A stretch of DNA of 62,344 bases from Virgibacillus sp. LDC-1. GTDB lineage: Bacteria > Bacillota > Bacilli > Bacillales > Amphibacillaceae. Position numbers and translations under genes: made by a program. The stretch is taken from NCBI RefSeq assembly GCF_030137545.1, contig NZ_JARUVL010000016.1:1-62344 (forward strand), given 5' to 3'. Below are positions 18,530 to 28,518 of the stretch, one piece after another (positions within the stretch are counted from its first letter, which is position 1; the number at the start of each line of letters is the position of its first letter). The notes under the pieces were generated by a model. It was given only the letters and a program-made list of their open reading frames with translations. It had not been told where the DNA came from and made no database searches.

Positions 18530-18688
18530 CACTATTTGCAGGCTAAACTGCCGATGAATACGTGATATTATTCAACGGACCATCATGAAGCGACGAAGGA
18601 AACGGTGCTGATCGAACGCATAAGATGACATATGACGACATTAAATTTTCTTGTGTTTCAAAATAAACAAAAAATTTGCCGAAACCTG

Positions 18689-18717
18689 TTGTTTTTTTAG
18701 ACTAAAGGTAGTATGAT
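18689..18717 (+). promoter_or_regulatory. Probable sigma-A promoter of brnQ
   Basis: TTGTTT and TATGAT are separated by 17 bp, about 60 bp before the start codon. No T-box leader is present between them and brnQ. Confidence 0.55.
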
Positions 18718-18778
18718 GATTCCACTGATATATTGCATATTTTAAAAGTGGTGTGCAGATCGTAGGGGGAACATTGGA

Positions 18779-20134
18779 ATGAATTCAAAGCTACCATTTT
18801 CATCCTATTTCATAGTGGGTGTTATGTTATTTGCTTTATTTTTTGGTGCCGGAAATTTAATTTTTCCAGCACAGCTTGGTCAAAATGCTGGAGAAAATTT
18901 ATGGCCGGCTGTAATTGGTTTTTTAATAACAGGGGTAGGGCTGCCGTTGCTAGGGATCTTAGCGATTGGATTTTCTGGAAGTCGTGATCTGCAAGAATTA
19001 GCGAGTAGAGTACACCCTGTTTATGCTGTTTTATTTACATCGGTATTATATTTAACGATTGGCCCGTTTTTTGCAGCTCCTCGTACAGGTGCGGTTGCTT
19101 ATGATATTGGAATTGCCCCATTTGTGAGTGAGTCCTTTCATCCAATCGGTTTGTTTTTATTTACCTTTATATTCTTTGCGGTTAGCTTATGGCTTTCTTT
19201 AAATCCTGTGAAGCTTGTTGATCGTGTTGGAAAAATATTATCACCAGGGATTATAGTTCTATTAGCGATATTGCTTGTGATGGTTTTTGTAAAACCGATG
19301 GGAGCATTTCAGTCTGCGCAGCCAGGCTATGCAAACGCCCCGTTTATGAAAGGTTTTACAGAAGGATATAATACAATGGATGCCTTGGCCTCACTTGTAT
19401 TTGGTATTATCGTCATCAAAGCTGTCCAATCGATGGGCGTAAAAACAACGCGCGGCATACTTTCTGCAACTACAAAGGCCGGCGCTGTGGCGATTCTTCT
19501 GCTTGCTGTCATCTATATAGGAATTGCTTATCTTGGAGCAACCAGTATGCAGCAGTTTGGCTTATTTGATACGGGTGGCCCTGTTCTTAGCAATGCAGCA
19601 TCACACTACTTCGGAGTGGCTGGCAGCTTTATGCTAGCAGTTATTATTACGCTCGCTTGTTTAACGACTAGCATTGGCTTAATGACTGCGTGTGGAGAAT
19701 ATTTCCATACACTATTTCCGCGTATTAGCTATAAGAAATTTGTTGTGTTCTTTTCATTGTTAACTTTTATTATAGCTAATTTTGGGCTTGCCAATATTAT
19801 TAATTATTCGATTCCGGTGTTGATGTTTTTATACCCATTAGCAATTGTACTGATGCTATTAACTTTTCTTTCACCGCTTTTTGCGCATGCGCGGTTCGTA
19901 TATGTATCTACCATCGCGGTGACTTTTTTGATTAGTATTATTGATGGGTTGAAGACGTTTTGTGACTTATTTAAAATCGATTATTTCGACTGGCTTGCAC
20001 CGATTATCTCATTTTATGAAAAGACCCTGCCACTTTATAGTGATGGGCTCGGCTGGCTCGTTCCAGTATTAATTGTTATTTTCGTTACAGGGATTATTAG
20101 TCGCATACAGCGTGCAGTTACAGTAGAGGCATAA
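18779..20134 (+). CDS. brnQ: Branched-chain amino acid uptake carrier (LIVCS family)
   Basis: A 451-residue protein with about twelve membrane segments. It imports leucine, isoleucine and valine with sodium or protons. The N-terminal signature F-A-L-F-F-G-A-G-N-L-I-F-P is diagnostic of BrnQ, as is the later segment A-S-L-V-F-G-I-I-V-I-K-A. The ATG is preceded by AGGGGGAAC. The gene is monocistronic with its own promoter and terminator. Confidence 0.93.
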   Translation: MNSKLPFSSYFIVGVMLFALFFGAGNLIFPAQLGQNAGENLWPAVIGFLITGVGLPLLGILAIGFSGSRDLQELASRVHPVYAVLFTSVLYLTIGPFFAAPRTGAVAYDIGIAPFVSESFHPIGLFLFTFIFFAVSLWLSLNPVKLVDRVGKILSPGIIVLLAILLVMVFVKPMGAFQSAQPGYANAPFMKGFTEGYNTMDALASLVFGIIVIKAVQSMGVKTTRGILSATTKAGAVAILLLAVIYIGIAYLGATSMQQFGLFDTGGPVLSNAASHYFGVAGSFMLAVIITLACLTTSIGLMTACGEYFHTLFPRISYKKFVVFFSLLTFIIANFGLANIINYSIPVLMFLYPLAIVLMLLTFLSPLFAHARFVYVSTIAVTFLISIIDGLKTFCDLFKIDYFDWLAPIISFYEKTLPLYSDGLGWLVPVLIVIFVTGIISRIQRAVTVEA

Positions 20135-20138
20135 TACG

Positions 20139-20171
20139 AACCCGGCTTCCATAATGGATAGCCGGGTTTTT
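20139..20171 (+). terminator. Rho-independent terminator of brnQ
   Basis: AACCCGGC pairs with GCCGGGTT, with additional inner CCAT/ATGG pairing, followed by TTTT. Confidence 0.85.
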
Positions 20172-20223
20172 AGTATACTTTATAACGTTTATAAAAGCGT
20201 TTATATTTGTAAGAAAGTATTCT

Positions 20224-20886
20224 TTAAGCTTTGTTAAAGGATTGGAATTCCTCAATTGCGCGCAACCAATTTTCTCGCATTGCTAACGATGCTTTTGTGC
20301 GATCTTTTTCCTTTATATAGTTTATGATATGCACATGATCTTGTACCGATTTTTCGGTCAATATAATAGAGTTATGAAAAAATAATCGTCTCACATGAGC
20401 TTGAAGTGAATCGATAATTTTATGAATGTACGTGTTGTTTGCTGCGTCGACAATCATCTGATGGAATTCTTCATCAATTTTCAGTGCGGTAAAGTAGTTC
20501 TCTGTACGAATTGCCTCTGCAAACCGATGGTTCGTTTGCTCTAACTGGAAAATTTGTATATCTGTGAGTTCTGGAATGGCAAGCTCGGCAGACATCGATT
20601 GCAATGCGGCCAGAGGCGGGAGTAATTCATTGATTGATTCCTTATCGACTTCGGTAACCTGTGTTGCTTTCCCAGGATACATCTTTACAAAGCCTTGTAC
20701 CTCTAAAAGTTGTAATGCCTCTCGGACAGGAGTTCTACTTACTCCAAGTGCTTCCGCTAGTTCTTTATCATTTATCTTTTCACCTGGTGTTAACGTTCCG
20801 TCAATAATCCACTGTTGAAGCTGCATGAGGACGTTTTCCTTTGCTGATTTACGAATTAGTTTTGCAGAATTGGAAGGTATAGGCAT
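20224..20886 (-). CDS. GntR-family regulator, FadR/FCD type
   Basis: A 220-residue regulator. Residues 15-80 are a winged HTH (L-A-E-A-L-G-V-S-R-T-P-V-R-E-A-L), and residues 90-215 are an all-helical FCD ligand domain with metal-ligand-like residues in D-E-E-F-H and H-V-H. FCD regulators usually sense small carboxylates. It is divergent from the BCCT carrier gene and so probably controls that gene, itself, or both. Confidence 0.85.
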   Translation of the reverse strand: MPIPSNSAKLIRKSAKENVLMQLQQWIIDGTLTPGEKINDKELAEALGVSRTPVREALQLLEVQGFVKMYPGKATQVTEVDKESINELLPPLAALQSMSAELAIPELTDIQIFQLEQTNHRFAEAIRTENYFTALKIDEEFHQMIVDAANNTYIHKIIDSLQAHVRRLFFHNSIILTEKSVQDHVHIINYIKEKDRTKASLAMRENWLRAIEEFQSFNKA

Positions 20887-20926
20887 TTTTATTCATCCTT
20901 CTACTAATATAGTAATATACGTCTAT

Positions 20927-20939
20927 ATGTAGTATACAT
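20927..20939. promoter_or_regulatory. Candidate GntR operator
   Basis: ATGTA-GTA-TACAT, a short perfect dyad about 40 bp upstream of the GntR gene. Its size suits a FadR-type dimer, but it does not match the FadR-type consensus well. Confidence 0.35.
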
Positions 20940-21137
20940 GAAACCGCTGTATATGGACATAGACTTGATTATGCAAACGCTATAAAGGATTTAACATAGA
21001 GTATAAAAATGAAGAAATAGTAAGAGACTAGCAAATAAACAGTTAGTATAGGAAGCATTTATTCGGAATTAATAGCTAACATAGCAAAAATCCCGTAGTA
21101 AATCGAAATATGCCCAGAATAGTTAGGAAATGGCGGT

Positions 21138-21166
21138 TTGACAAACAACAAGTCGTTCCTTATAAT
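21138..21166 (+). promoter_or_regulatory. Consensus sigma-A promoter of the BCCT gene
   Basis: TTGACA and TATAAT, both full consensus, are separated by 17 bp. So strong a promoter ahead of a transporter suggests repression by the divergent GntR protein or another factor. Confidence 0.8.
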
Positions 21167-21308
21167 TTTTAATCGTGTATATATGAGCAAGCTGGTGGTT
21201 TCTGTCAATGATTATTTTAGCTTTGAATAGTCACTTTCTGCCCAACGGTCTAAAAGGCAAACGTATTATTTTGGACACTTGCTCCTAATTTCAATTAGGA
21301 GGAAAAGC

Positions 21309-22832
21309 GTGAAGTATAAAGAAAATAATCATTTAGATTGGCCAGTTTTTATAATTAGTGGTGGATTTTTAGTTTTATTTATCGTCGTATCTTATTTTAA
21401 TAGTGATGGAGTAGACAAAGTGATCACATCGCTTTTTAACTACTCCGCTAACTTTTTTGGTGCATATTGGCAGGTCCTGCTTTTAGCCAATTTTGTTGTT
21501 GGTCTTGGATTAGCTTTTTCTAAATATGGAAAAGTTCGACTAGGGAAACAGGACAAACCAAAGTATAGTTATTTTCGCTGGGTATCCATGATTTTGGTTA
21601 CACTGTTAGCAAGTGGTGGTGTGTTTTGGGCTGCTTCTGAGCCAATGTATCATTACATGACGAAGCCACCTCTATTTGGAGAAGATGGTTCAAATAGCAT
21701 TTTTAATGCATTCGCACAGTCGTTTATGCACTGGGGTTTTAGTGCATGGGCGATTTTAGGGACATTAGCTTCCATTGTAATGATGTATGTGCATTATCAT
21801 AAAAAGCTACCACTTCGTCCGAGAGGATTGTTGTATCCTATTTTCGGGGAAAAAATATATGGTAAAAGCATCCTTGGTACTTCGGCAGATGCGTTTGCTA
21901 TTATCGCAACGGTTGCTGGAACATTAGGGCCGCTCGGTTTTTTAGGACTACAAATTTCATTCGGACTTCATCACTTATACGGAGTGCCGAATACACTTAC
22001 ATTAAGTGTTATCGTCGTTCTGTTTTTGGCTGTTATTGCTGCAATATCTGCTGCAACAGGAGTCGATCGGGGAATTCAAACATTAAGTAGATATAATGTT
22101 GGATTTACTATCTTTTTAGCGATTATTATTTTAATAATCGGTCCAACAATGTTTATCATCGATGCGTTTGTTGGTGGAACAGGCGTCCATTTGCAGCATT
22201 TCTTTACGATGAGTCTTTATCGCGGAGATGCAGATTGGCTGAGTTATTGGACCATATTCTTTTGGGGTTGGTTTATCGGCTATGCACCAATGCTGATTGT
22301 ATTTATTAGCCGAATATCTCGTGGGCGTACGATTCGAGAATTGATAATTGCGGTATCGATTGTAGCTCCTATCGTGAATAATTTCTGGTTTTCGGTTGTA
22401 GGTGGAACAGGTGTGTTTTTTGAGATGGAGAATCCAGGTTCAGTTTCCAAGGCATTAGATGAAGGAGGCATGTCTGCTGCTGTGATGGCTATTTCTGATC
22501 AGCTTCCAATGGGATTATGGATTGGCATTGGATTTTTACTTGTATCTGTTATCTTTGTTGCAACAACGGTGGATACTATGTCATTTACAGTTGCGGCGAC
22601 TTTAACAGGGAATGATAACCCGAAGCGTTGGTTACGTGTGTTTTGGGCAATCATTTTTGGATTAACGACAAGTATGATTTTGTCAATCGGAGAAAACAGT
22701 ATTGCTTCGATTCAAAATTCGATTGTCATTACTGCTGTTCCCGTCTCATTCCTGTTATTACCACCATTATGGAATGCGCCACGAATTGCTAGGAAGATGG
22801 CAATGGAGCAAAGACTTTTTAATAAAAAGTAA
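21309..22832 (+). CDS. BCCT family transporter (betaine/choline/carnitine type)
   Basis: A 507-residue carrier with twelve predicted membrane helices. The BCCT signature region reads Y-W-T-I-F-F-W-G-W-F-I-G-Y-A-P and runs into F-I-S-R-I-S-R-G-R-T-I-R-E-L. It departs from the usual W-W-I-S-W-S-P of betaine carriers, so the substrate may not be glycine betaine. I use the GTG at 21309, six bases after TTAGGAGG, not the upstream frame that contains that site. The divergent FCD-type GntR regulator suggests substrate-induced uptake, perhaps of a carboxylate-bearing quaternary amine. Confidence 0.85.
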   Translation: MKYKENNHLDWPVFIISGGFLVLFIVVSYFNSDGVDKVITSLFNYSANFFGAYWQVLLLANFVVGLGLAFSKYGKVRLGKQDKPKYSYFRWVSMILVTLLASGGVFWAASEPMYHYMTKPPLFGEDGSNSIFNAFAQSFMHWGFSAWAILGTLASIVMMYVHYHKKLPLRPRGLLYPIFGEKIYGKSILGTSADAFAIIATVAGTLGPLGFLGLQISFGLHHLYGVPNTLTLSVIVVLFLAVIAAISAATGVDRGIQTLSRYNVGFTIFLAIIILIIGPTMFIIDAFVGGTGVHLQHFFTMSLYRGDADWLSYWTIFFWGWFIGYAPMLIVFISRISRGRTIRELIIAVSIVAPIVNNFWFSVVGGTGVFFEMENPGSVSKALDEGGMSAAVMAISDQLPMGLWIGIGFLLVSVIFVATTVDTMSFTVAATLTGNDNPKRWLRVFWAIIFGLTTSMILSIGENSIASIQNSIVITAVPVSFLLLPPLWNAPRIARKMAMEQRLFNKK

Positions 22833-22848
22833 TAAGAAATATGCAGGC

Positions 22849-22880
22849 GGGCTCTCTTAAAGCAGGAGAGCCCATTTATT
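22849..22880 (+). terminator. Rho-independent terminator of the BCCT gene
   Basis: GGGCTCTC pairs with GAGAGCCC around a 9-base loop and is followed by ATTTATTT. Confidence 0.7.
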
Positions 22881-22988
22881 TGGGAACGGAAATATATAAT
22901 TTCCTAGCATTCTATCCAATTTCCAGGCAAATGCTGTATCCATATGATACCATGGAATGTACTATATCGAAGGGATAAGGATTTTTGC

Positions 22989-23687
22989 ATGGATGTAGAT
23001 ATACTGTACGAGGATAATCATTTATTAATCGTACATAAGCCTATGAATATACCGGTACAAGGAGATCATTCGCGAGATTTAGACTTGCTCTCTATCTTAA
23101 AGCAGGATTTAAAGCTGCGATATCAAAAGCCTGGCAATGTTTATTTAGGACTCGTTCATCGATTGGATCGTCCGGTTAGTGGTGTGATTACTTTTGCTAA
23201 AACGTCGAAGGCAGCCGCTAGATTATCACGAATGCTACAACGGCATGAAATGGAAAGAAAGTACTTGGCGATTGTTCGAGGAACACCAGTAAAGCAAAAA
23301 GGGGAATTAGAGCATTTTTTATGGAAAAATAAACAGAAAAATATTGTGTATGTCGTAGAGCCGACACGGAAGGGTGCGAAGAAGGCGCGACTTAGTTATG
23401 AGGTGTTGGGACGAAAAGCAGGAATGAGCCTTGTATCGGTTCAACTGCATACTGGAAGATCTCATCAAATTCGAGTGCAGCTCGCTGCAAACGGGACGCC
23501 AATTTATGGTGATCAAAAATATGGTCAAACAGTAAACCAACCTGGACAACAGCTTGCCTTATTTGCGCATACGCTCTCGTTTCCGCATCCAGTTCGTGAT
23601 GAAGTAATTGCAGTAGATGGGATTTATCCAGAGACTTATCCGTGGAACCTATGGAAGCAACCGTTGATAAACAAAGAAATTGGATAA
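22989..23687 (+). CDS. RluA-family pseudouridine synthase
   Basis: A 232-residue RNA-modifying enzyme. The catalytic motif H-R-L-D-R-P-V-S-G-V carries the essential aspartate, and L-H-T-G-R-S-H-Q-I-R-V-Q is the second family motif. There is no N-terminal S4 domain, so it belongs to the short RluA branch acting on 23S rRNA or tRNA; the target base is unknown. I start at the ATG at 22989 with AAGG eight bases before it; the frame also extends up to 22944. This window therefore holds both a maker and a salvage route (psuKG) for pseudouridine, though they are far apart. Confidence 0.85.
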   Translation: MDVDILYEDNHLLIVHKPMNIPVQGDHSRDLDLLSILKQDLKLRYQKPGNVYLGLVHRLDRPVSGVITFAKTSKAAARLSRMLQRHEMERKYLAIVRGTPVKQKGELEHFLWKNKQKNIVYVVEPTRKGAKKARLSYEVLGRKAGMSLVSVQLHTGRSHQIRVQLAANGTPIYGDQKYGQTVNQPGQQLALFAHTLSFPHPVRDEVIAVDGIYPETYPWNLWKQPLINKEIG

Positions 23688-23697
23688 CGATACAGTA

Positions 23698-24194
23698 GAT
23701 GAGACAAAACAATAGCATCGCAGTTTGAAAATGGATTCGCTTTTCCTCGGGCACAGCTCGGAAAAGATAATGCGCTTTTCCGAGTGTTTTTTGTTGTATA
23801 GGACGTATTAGCGATCCAGAATCCCCCAGCTTGAGCGTGAAATACCTGGACTCGAGCGAGAATCCTCAACTCGAGCGAGAACACTCCAAACTCGAGCGAG
23901 AACAGCCCCAATTCGATCAAGAAACGCTCCGACTCGAGCGAGAAATGCCTCAAACGATCAAGAAACACCCCAACTCGATCAAGAAACACCCCAACTCGAT
24001 CAAGAAACACCCCAACTCGATCAAGAAACAGCCTCAAACGATCAAGAATACTCCAAACTCAATCAAGAAACAGAGGATGTAGCTATTATAGCCTGCCTTC
24101 CCCTGTCGCTGTTCCCAAAGGACAAGACAGCGTCACATCGCACGTAGAAAAAAAGCGACCTCCTTTTTCAAGGAGGTTCGCCCATTTCAACTGC
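23698..24194. repeat. Interspersed repeat, copy B, split by a minisatellite
   Basis: The left part (23698-23815) shows GAGACAAAAC, GCAGTTTGAAAATGG, CCTCGGGCAC and a CTCGGAAAAG hairpin. The right part (about 24090-24194) shows GCTGTTCCC and CCCATTTCAACTGC. Between them lies a tandem array of 21-bp units. The right part also carries a hairpin with arms CCTCC and GGAGG. No gene is present in the 596 bp between the RluA-family gene and pdxK. Confidence 0.7.
23829..24074. repeat. 21-bp minisatellite, about 12 units
   Basis: Units of the form ACTCGATCAAGAAACACCCC or ACTCGAGCGAGAA-plus-8 are repeated head to tail. Three central units are identical; outer units diverge, mostly GAGCGAGAA against GATCAAGAA. 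Because 21 is a multiple of three, both strands remain open as heptad-repeat frames, but neither has a convincing ribosome binding site. Confidence 0.85.
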
Positions 24195-24283
24195 ATAATA
24201 ATTTTTTTAATTCTCCAAAACTTAATTTAAGTTCATGAATATTTCGTGTGTGTATTTATATAAAGAATCATTTTCTTTTATAC

Positions 24284-25093
24284 TTAGTTTCCAAAACGGT
24301 TGTATGCGCCGTGCATGACTGGGCCAACGTATTGATTTAGCTTCCAACCGTGCTTGATTGCTGCAGTAACAAAATCCTTTGCTGCGGAAACTGCTTCTTG
24401 GACCGATTTTCCATTCGCTAAATTAGCTGTAATTGCTGCTGCAAATGTACATCCAGCACCATGATTGTAATGGGTGTCTATTTTTTCTTTTTCCATTAAA
24501 ACAAATTGCTTTCCATCATAGAATAAATCAACTGCTTTTTCATGTTCGAGTGCTTTTCCGCCTTTAATTACGACGTTTTTTGCACCAAGCTCATGAATTT
24601 TAACTGCAGCTTCCTTCATACCTTCAATGTCTTTGATTCGCCCAGTTTTAGCTAGCTGTCCTGCTTCAAATAGATTAGGAGTCGTAACGATGGAACGAGG
24701 TAAAAGCAGTTCTCGCATTGCATCTGTGTTTTCTGGCTGTAATACATCATCCTCCCCTTTACATACCATAACAGGGTCGAGTACATAATTTGTAAGGTGA
24801 TGTTCATCGATTTTTTTGGCTCCAAGCTCAATAATATCAACAGAACCAAGCATTCCAGTTTTCATTGCATCTATTCCCACGGATAAGACCGTATTTAATT
24901 GTTTTTCAACCTCATCGACATCGATCGGATAGACACCATGGCTCCAATAGTTGTTTGGATCCATTGTTACAATGGATGTTAGTGCGGTCATTCCGTATAC
25001 TCCATGCTCTTGAAAGGTTTTTAAATCCGCTTGAATGCCTGCTCCACCACTTGAGTCAGAACCGGCAAGGGTTAGTGTTTTTTTCATTGTCAT
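24284..25093 (-). CDS. pdxK: Pyridoxine/hydroxymethylpyrimidine kinase, PdxK (ThiD-like)
   Basis: A 269-residue kinase of the ribokinase fold. It follows B. subtilis PdxK closely: L-A-G-S-D-S-S-G-G-A-G-I-Q-A-D at the start, M-D-P-N-N, D-P-V-M-V-C-K-G, and the anion-hole motif Y-N-H-G-A-G-C-T-F. It phosphorylates pyridoxine, pyridoxal and perhaps the thiamin pyrimidine. I start at the ATG at 25093 behind GGGGGTAACT; the frame extends upstream without a ribosome binding site. Salvage of vitamin B6 is the expected role. Confidence 0.88.
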   Translation of the reverse strand: MTMKKTLTLAGSDSSGGAGIQADLKTFQEHGVYGMTALTSIVTMDPNNYWSHGVYPIDVDEVEKQLNTVLSVGIDAMKTGMLGSVDIIELGAKKIDEHHLTNYVLDPVMVCKGEDDVLQPENTDAMRELLLPRSIVTTPNLFEAGQLAKTGRIKDIEGMKEAAVKIHELGAKNVVIKGGKALEHEKAVDLFYDGKQFVLMEKEKIDTHYNHGAGCTFAAAITANLANGKSVQEAVSAAKDFVTAAIKHGWKLNQYVGPVMHGAYNRFGN

Positions 25094-25276
25094 AGAAGTT
25101 ACCCCCAAAATTGAAAAAGTTAAAGTTCTTATCCTCATATCATATACCAATTAAAGAGTGGAAAAAAGTAATAGATGTTGGAAGGGACGAGATTTTGTAA
25201 AACAATAAAAAGATGTATCATGGATAATAGGAAAAGGATTGGATAATACAGAAATCGTTGGATGGGTGGGAGACAT

Positions 25277-25765
25277 ATGGAAATATGGGATTTATATGAT
25301 AGGAAAAGGAATAAAATAGGGAAAACCCATGTCCGAGGTGTTCCGATTGATGAAGGGTTCTATCACCTTGTAGTACATGTATGGATTCAAAATGAAAAGG
25401 GAGAGGTTTTATTATCAAAAAGGGACCCTAACAAGTCATTTGGAGGGCTTTGGGAATGTACAGGTGGTTCTGTATTAGCAGGGGAGTCTAGCTTGGAAGG
25501 GGCAATAAGAGAAGTGGAGGAAGAAATTGGATTGCAGCTAGACGATAGAAAGGGGACCTTTGTCTTCTCAAAAATTGCCTCCACGCACCATTCAGATTAC
25601 TGGCTGTTTCCTGCGAACCCCTCACTTTCGGACTTGCAGCTGCAGCAGGGAGAAGTAGTTGATGTTATGTGGGCGAATGAAGAGCAGTATGAAAAGATGG
25701 TAGAACAACAGCTAATTGTTCCAACACTTCCTCACTTTTATAAGAATGCTGCCATCTTAAAATGA
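25277..25765 (+). CDS. Nudix hydrolase
   Basis: A 162-residue protein with a complete Nudix box running from G-S-V-L-A-G-E to R-E-V-E-E-E-I-G-L. The N-terminal segment (W-D-L-Y-D-x-x-x-N-K-I-G) and V-H-V-W-I resemble the isopentenyl-diphosphate isomerase-like branch of Nudix proteins, but the substrate is not known. I start at the ATG at 25277, just after GGGTGGGAG. It is convergent with adhE and separated from it by a terminator. Confidence 0.85.
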   Translation: MEIWDLYDRKRNKIGKTHVRGVPIDEGFYHLVVHVWIQNEKGEVLLSKRDPNKSFGGLWECTGGSVLAGESSLEGAIREVEEEIGLQLDDRKGTFVFSKIASTHHSDYWLFPANPSLSDLQLQQGEVVDVMWANEEQYEKMVEQQLIVPTLPHFYKNAAILK

Positions 25766-25837
25766 GTTGCTGTAACTAAGTGCGGAATATGGAATTGACC
25801 GGTAGTCTATCTGTTTCTATACGACTGTTGTATACAA

Positions 25838-25881
25838 AAAAGGATGCTCATCGTCTTGTTTAGACGTTAGAGCATCCTTTT
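25838..25881. terminator. Bidirectional terminator between the Nudix gene and adhE
   Basis: AAAAGGATGCTC pairs with GAGCATCCTTTT, with an inner GTCT/AGAC helix. A and T tracts lie on both flanks. Confidence 0.85.
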
Positions 25882-25898
25882 GCAGGAAAGCGATTCGC

Positions 25899-28499
25899 TT
25901 AGACGCCTTTATATGCTTGGCGATAGATGTCTGCTAATTCGGACACTAAAGGCAGCTTCGGATTGGAGATGGTACATTGATCGTCAAAGGCAAGCTCGGC
26001 TAATTGATCTACATTTGCTTCAAAGTCTTTTTTCACAACGCCCGCCTCCTTGATACTCATTGGAATATTTAACTCTTTTGCTAAATTGATAATTGCCTGT
26101 ACTAGGCTTTCGACCCCTTCTTCAACGGTGCTTGCAGGAAGGTGAAGTGTGTGGGCAATTTCTGCGTACCGTTGATCAGCAATAAAGTATTCGTATTTTG
26201 GAAACGTAGCAAATTTTTCAGGCTTGCTTGCATTATATCGGATCACATGTGGTAATAAAATAGTATTTGCTCGTCCATGGGCGATTTGGTAAGCTGCCCC
26301 TAATTTATGCGCTAAGCTATGATTGATTCCTAAAAATGCATTGGAAAATGCCATTCCCGCAATGGTAGAGGCATTGTGCATTTTTTCTCGAGCAACTTCA
26401 TCATTCCCGTTGTGGTATGCCTTTGGTAAATATTCAAAAACAAGCTGAATAGCTTTAATGGCAAGCCCATCTGTATAATCATTTGCCATGCTAGAAACGT
26501 AAGCTTCGATCGCGTGTGTCAGAACATCCATTCCTGTGTCGGCAGTGACTTCCTTCGGCACGGACATGACAAACTGTGGATCAATAATTGCTACATCTGG
26601 TGTGAGTTCATAATCTGCTAATGGATATTTTGTGTTCGATTGTTTATCTGTCACGACCGTAAAGGATGTTACTTCTGATCCTGTACCAGAAGTTGTTGGT
26701 ACCGCAACGAATTTAGCTTCTCTTCCTAGGTTTGGATACTTGACGATTCTTTTTCTTATATCCATAAATTTCTGTTTTAAATCATTAAATTCTACATCTG
26801 GATATTCGTAAAATAACCACATTGCTTTAGCGGCATCCATTGGCGATCCTCCACCAAGTGCAATAATTACATCTGGTTTAAACTGCTGCATTTGAGCAGT
26901 TCCTTTTTGAATGGTTTCAATAGAGGGATCTTGTTCAACATCAGAGAATATTTCACAATGGACATAGTCCGAACGTTTTCGTAAATAATAGAGTGCTTTG
27001 TCGACATAGCCGAGCTCAATCATCATTGGATCTGTAACAATAAATGCTTTCGTGATATTCGGCATCTTTTCTAAATATTGAATCGAGTTTTTTTCAAAGT
27101 ATATTTTTGGAGGTAATTTAAACCATTGCATATTATTATTCCTCCGTGCCATTTTTTTAATGTTCATCAAGTGTACAGTGCTGACGTTTGATGATACAGA
27201 ATTTCCGCCAAATGTCCCGCAGCCTAATGTTAGGGAAGGCATATGGGCATTGTAAATATCCCCGATTGCACCTTGTGAGGACGGTGAGTTAACAATGATT
27301 CGTCCGGCCTTCATTCGGAGCGAATACGCTTCGATGACCTTTTGATCTGTAGAATGAATGACAGCAGAATGTCCTAATCCACCAAAGTGAAGCATTTCTT
27401 CTGCTCTTCTAAATCCTTCGTCAGTACTTTCTACTCGATAGCAGGCTAATACTGGGCTAAGCTTTTCCCGTGATAATGGAAATTCAGGACCAACTCCTGT
27501 TAGCTCAGCAATGAGGATTTTTGTATTCTTCGCTACTTTCACTCCTGCTAATTTTGCAATTTCATATGCAGGCTTTCCGACGATATCAGCATTAACCGCA
27601 CATGTAGTAGGGTTGATTACGAGTTTTTCGACTTTGGCTTTTTCCTCGTCGTTTAAGAAATAACAATTGTTTGCTTCTAAGTCACGTTTAACAGCAGGAT
27701 AAATCTCCTTATCGATGATAACAGCTTGCTCTGAAGCACATATCATTCCATTATCAAATGTTTTAGATAAGATAAGGTCATTTACTGCGCGTTTAATTTT
27801 TGCGGTTTTTTCGATATAGCAAGGAACGTTTCCTGGTCCAACACCAAGTGCAGGCTTTCCTGAACTGTATGCGGATTTCACCATACCTGCACCACCAGTT
27901 GCGAGAATCAATGAGATGTTTTTGTGATGCATTAAAGCCTTTGTTGCCTGTACTGAAGGATATTCGATCCATTGAATACAATCTTCTGGAGCGCCTGCTT
28001 TAATTGCTGCATTATAAAGTACTTCTGCGGCTCTGCTGCTACATTTTTGTGCAGATGGGTGAAAAGCAAATATAATCGGATTCCTTGTCTTTATTGAAAT
28101 AAGTGCTTTAAACATTGTTGTTGATGTAGGGTTTGTTACAGGTGTGATGCCGCAGATTATTCCTACAGGCTCTGCTAGCTCGACAATCCCTTCTTGTTCA
28201 TTTTCATGAATAATACCAACCGTTTTGTTGTATTTTATATTGTGATAAATATATTCCGTTGCAAATATATTCTTGATGACTTTGTCTTCGAATACGCCTC
28301 GCCCAGTTTCCTCAATAGCCATTTTTGCCAGGTGCATATGTTGATCTAATCCAGCTAATGCCATTTCCTTTACAATTCGATCGATTGTCTCTTGATCTAA
28401 TTGCTTTAACTCTTCTAATGCATGTACAGCGTTTGCTGCCAACTTATCAATCATTTTGGAAGCATCATCTGCCACTTTTGCTTTTTCTACTTGAGTCAT
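25899..28499 (-). CDS. adhE: Bifunctional acetaldehyde-CoA/alcohol dehydrogenase
   Basis: This 866-residue fermentative enzyme reduces acetyl-CoA to acetaldehyde and then to ethanol, regenerating NAD. Residues 1-440 are the aldehyde dehydrogenase part with the catalytic cysteine in D-N-G-M-I-C-A-S-E; residues 455-866 are an iron-dependent alcohol dehydrogenase with [10 protein letters not shown] and the metal-binding stretch H-S-L-A-H-K-L-G-A. Length is normal and both halves are intact. AAAGGAGG precedes the ATG. The upstream region holds Rex-like and cre-like sites. Confidence 0.96.
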   Translation of the reverse strand: MTQVEKAKVADDASKMIDKLAANAVHALEELKQLDQETIDRIVKEMALAGLDQHMHLAKMAIEETGRGVFEDKVIKNIFATEYIYHNIKYNKTVGIIHENEQEGIVELAEPVGIICGITPVTNPTSTTMFKALISIKTRNPIIFAFHPSAQKCSSRAAEVLYNAAIKAGAPEDCIQWIEYPSVQATKALMHHKNISLILATGGAGMVKSAYSSGKPALGVGPGNVPCYIEKTAKIKRAVNDLILSKTFDNGMICASEQAVIIDKEIYPAVKRDLEANNCYFLNDEEKAKVEKLVINPTTCAVNADIVGKPAYEIAKLAGVKVAKNTKILIAELTGVGPEFPLSREKLSPVLACYRVESTDEGFRRAEEMLHFGGLGHSAVIHSTDQKVIEAYSLRMKAGRIIVNSPSSQGAIGDIYNAHMPSLTLGCGTFGGNSVSSNVSTVHLMNIKKMARRNNNMQWFKLPPKIYFEKNSIQYLEKMPNITKAFIVTDPMMIELGYVDKALYYLRKRSDYVHCEIFSDVEQDPSIETIQKGTAQMQQFKPDVIIALGGGSPMDAAKAMWLFYEYPDVEFNDLKQKFMDIRKRIVKYPNLGREAKFVAVPTTSGTGSEVTSFTVVTDKQSNTKYPLADYELTPDVAIIDPQFVMSVPKEVTADTGMDVLTHAIEAYVSSMANDYTDGLAIKAIQLVFEYLPKAYHNGNDEVAREKMHNASTIAGMAFSNAFLGINHSLAHKLGAAYQIAHGRANTILLPHVIRYNASKPEKFATFPKYEYFIADQRYAEIAHTLHLPASTVEEGVESLVQAIINLAKELNIPMSIKEAGVVKKDFEANVDQLAELAFDDQCTISNPKLPLVSELADIYRQAYKGV

Positions 28500-28518
28500 G
28501 GAAATTCCTCCTTTAATA

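Larger units (their letters stand above)
20887..21308. other. Divergent intergenic region between GntR gene and BCCT gene
   Basis: A 422-bp AT-rich region. It contains a short dyad near the GntR start and a consensus promoter towards the BCCT gene, leaving a 5' leader of over 130 nt before the GTG. I find no recognised riboswitch and no gene in it. Confidence 0.5.

Noticed and set aside
18530-18778. T-box leader ahead of brnQ, as expected for some amino acid carriers.
   Set aside because: No T-box motif or specifier stem is visible, and the promoter is too near the gene.
23829-24074. Possible CRISPR array.
   Set aside because: The units are contiguous with no unique spacers, and no cas genes are present.
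23831-24082. Open frame across the minisatellite, and its mirror on the minus strand (24037-23636).
   Set aside because: Both are by-products of the 21-bp unit. Neither has a supported start, and the minus-strand frame runs into the end of the RluA-family gene.
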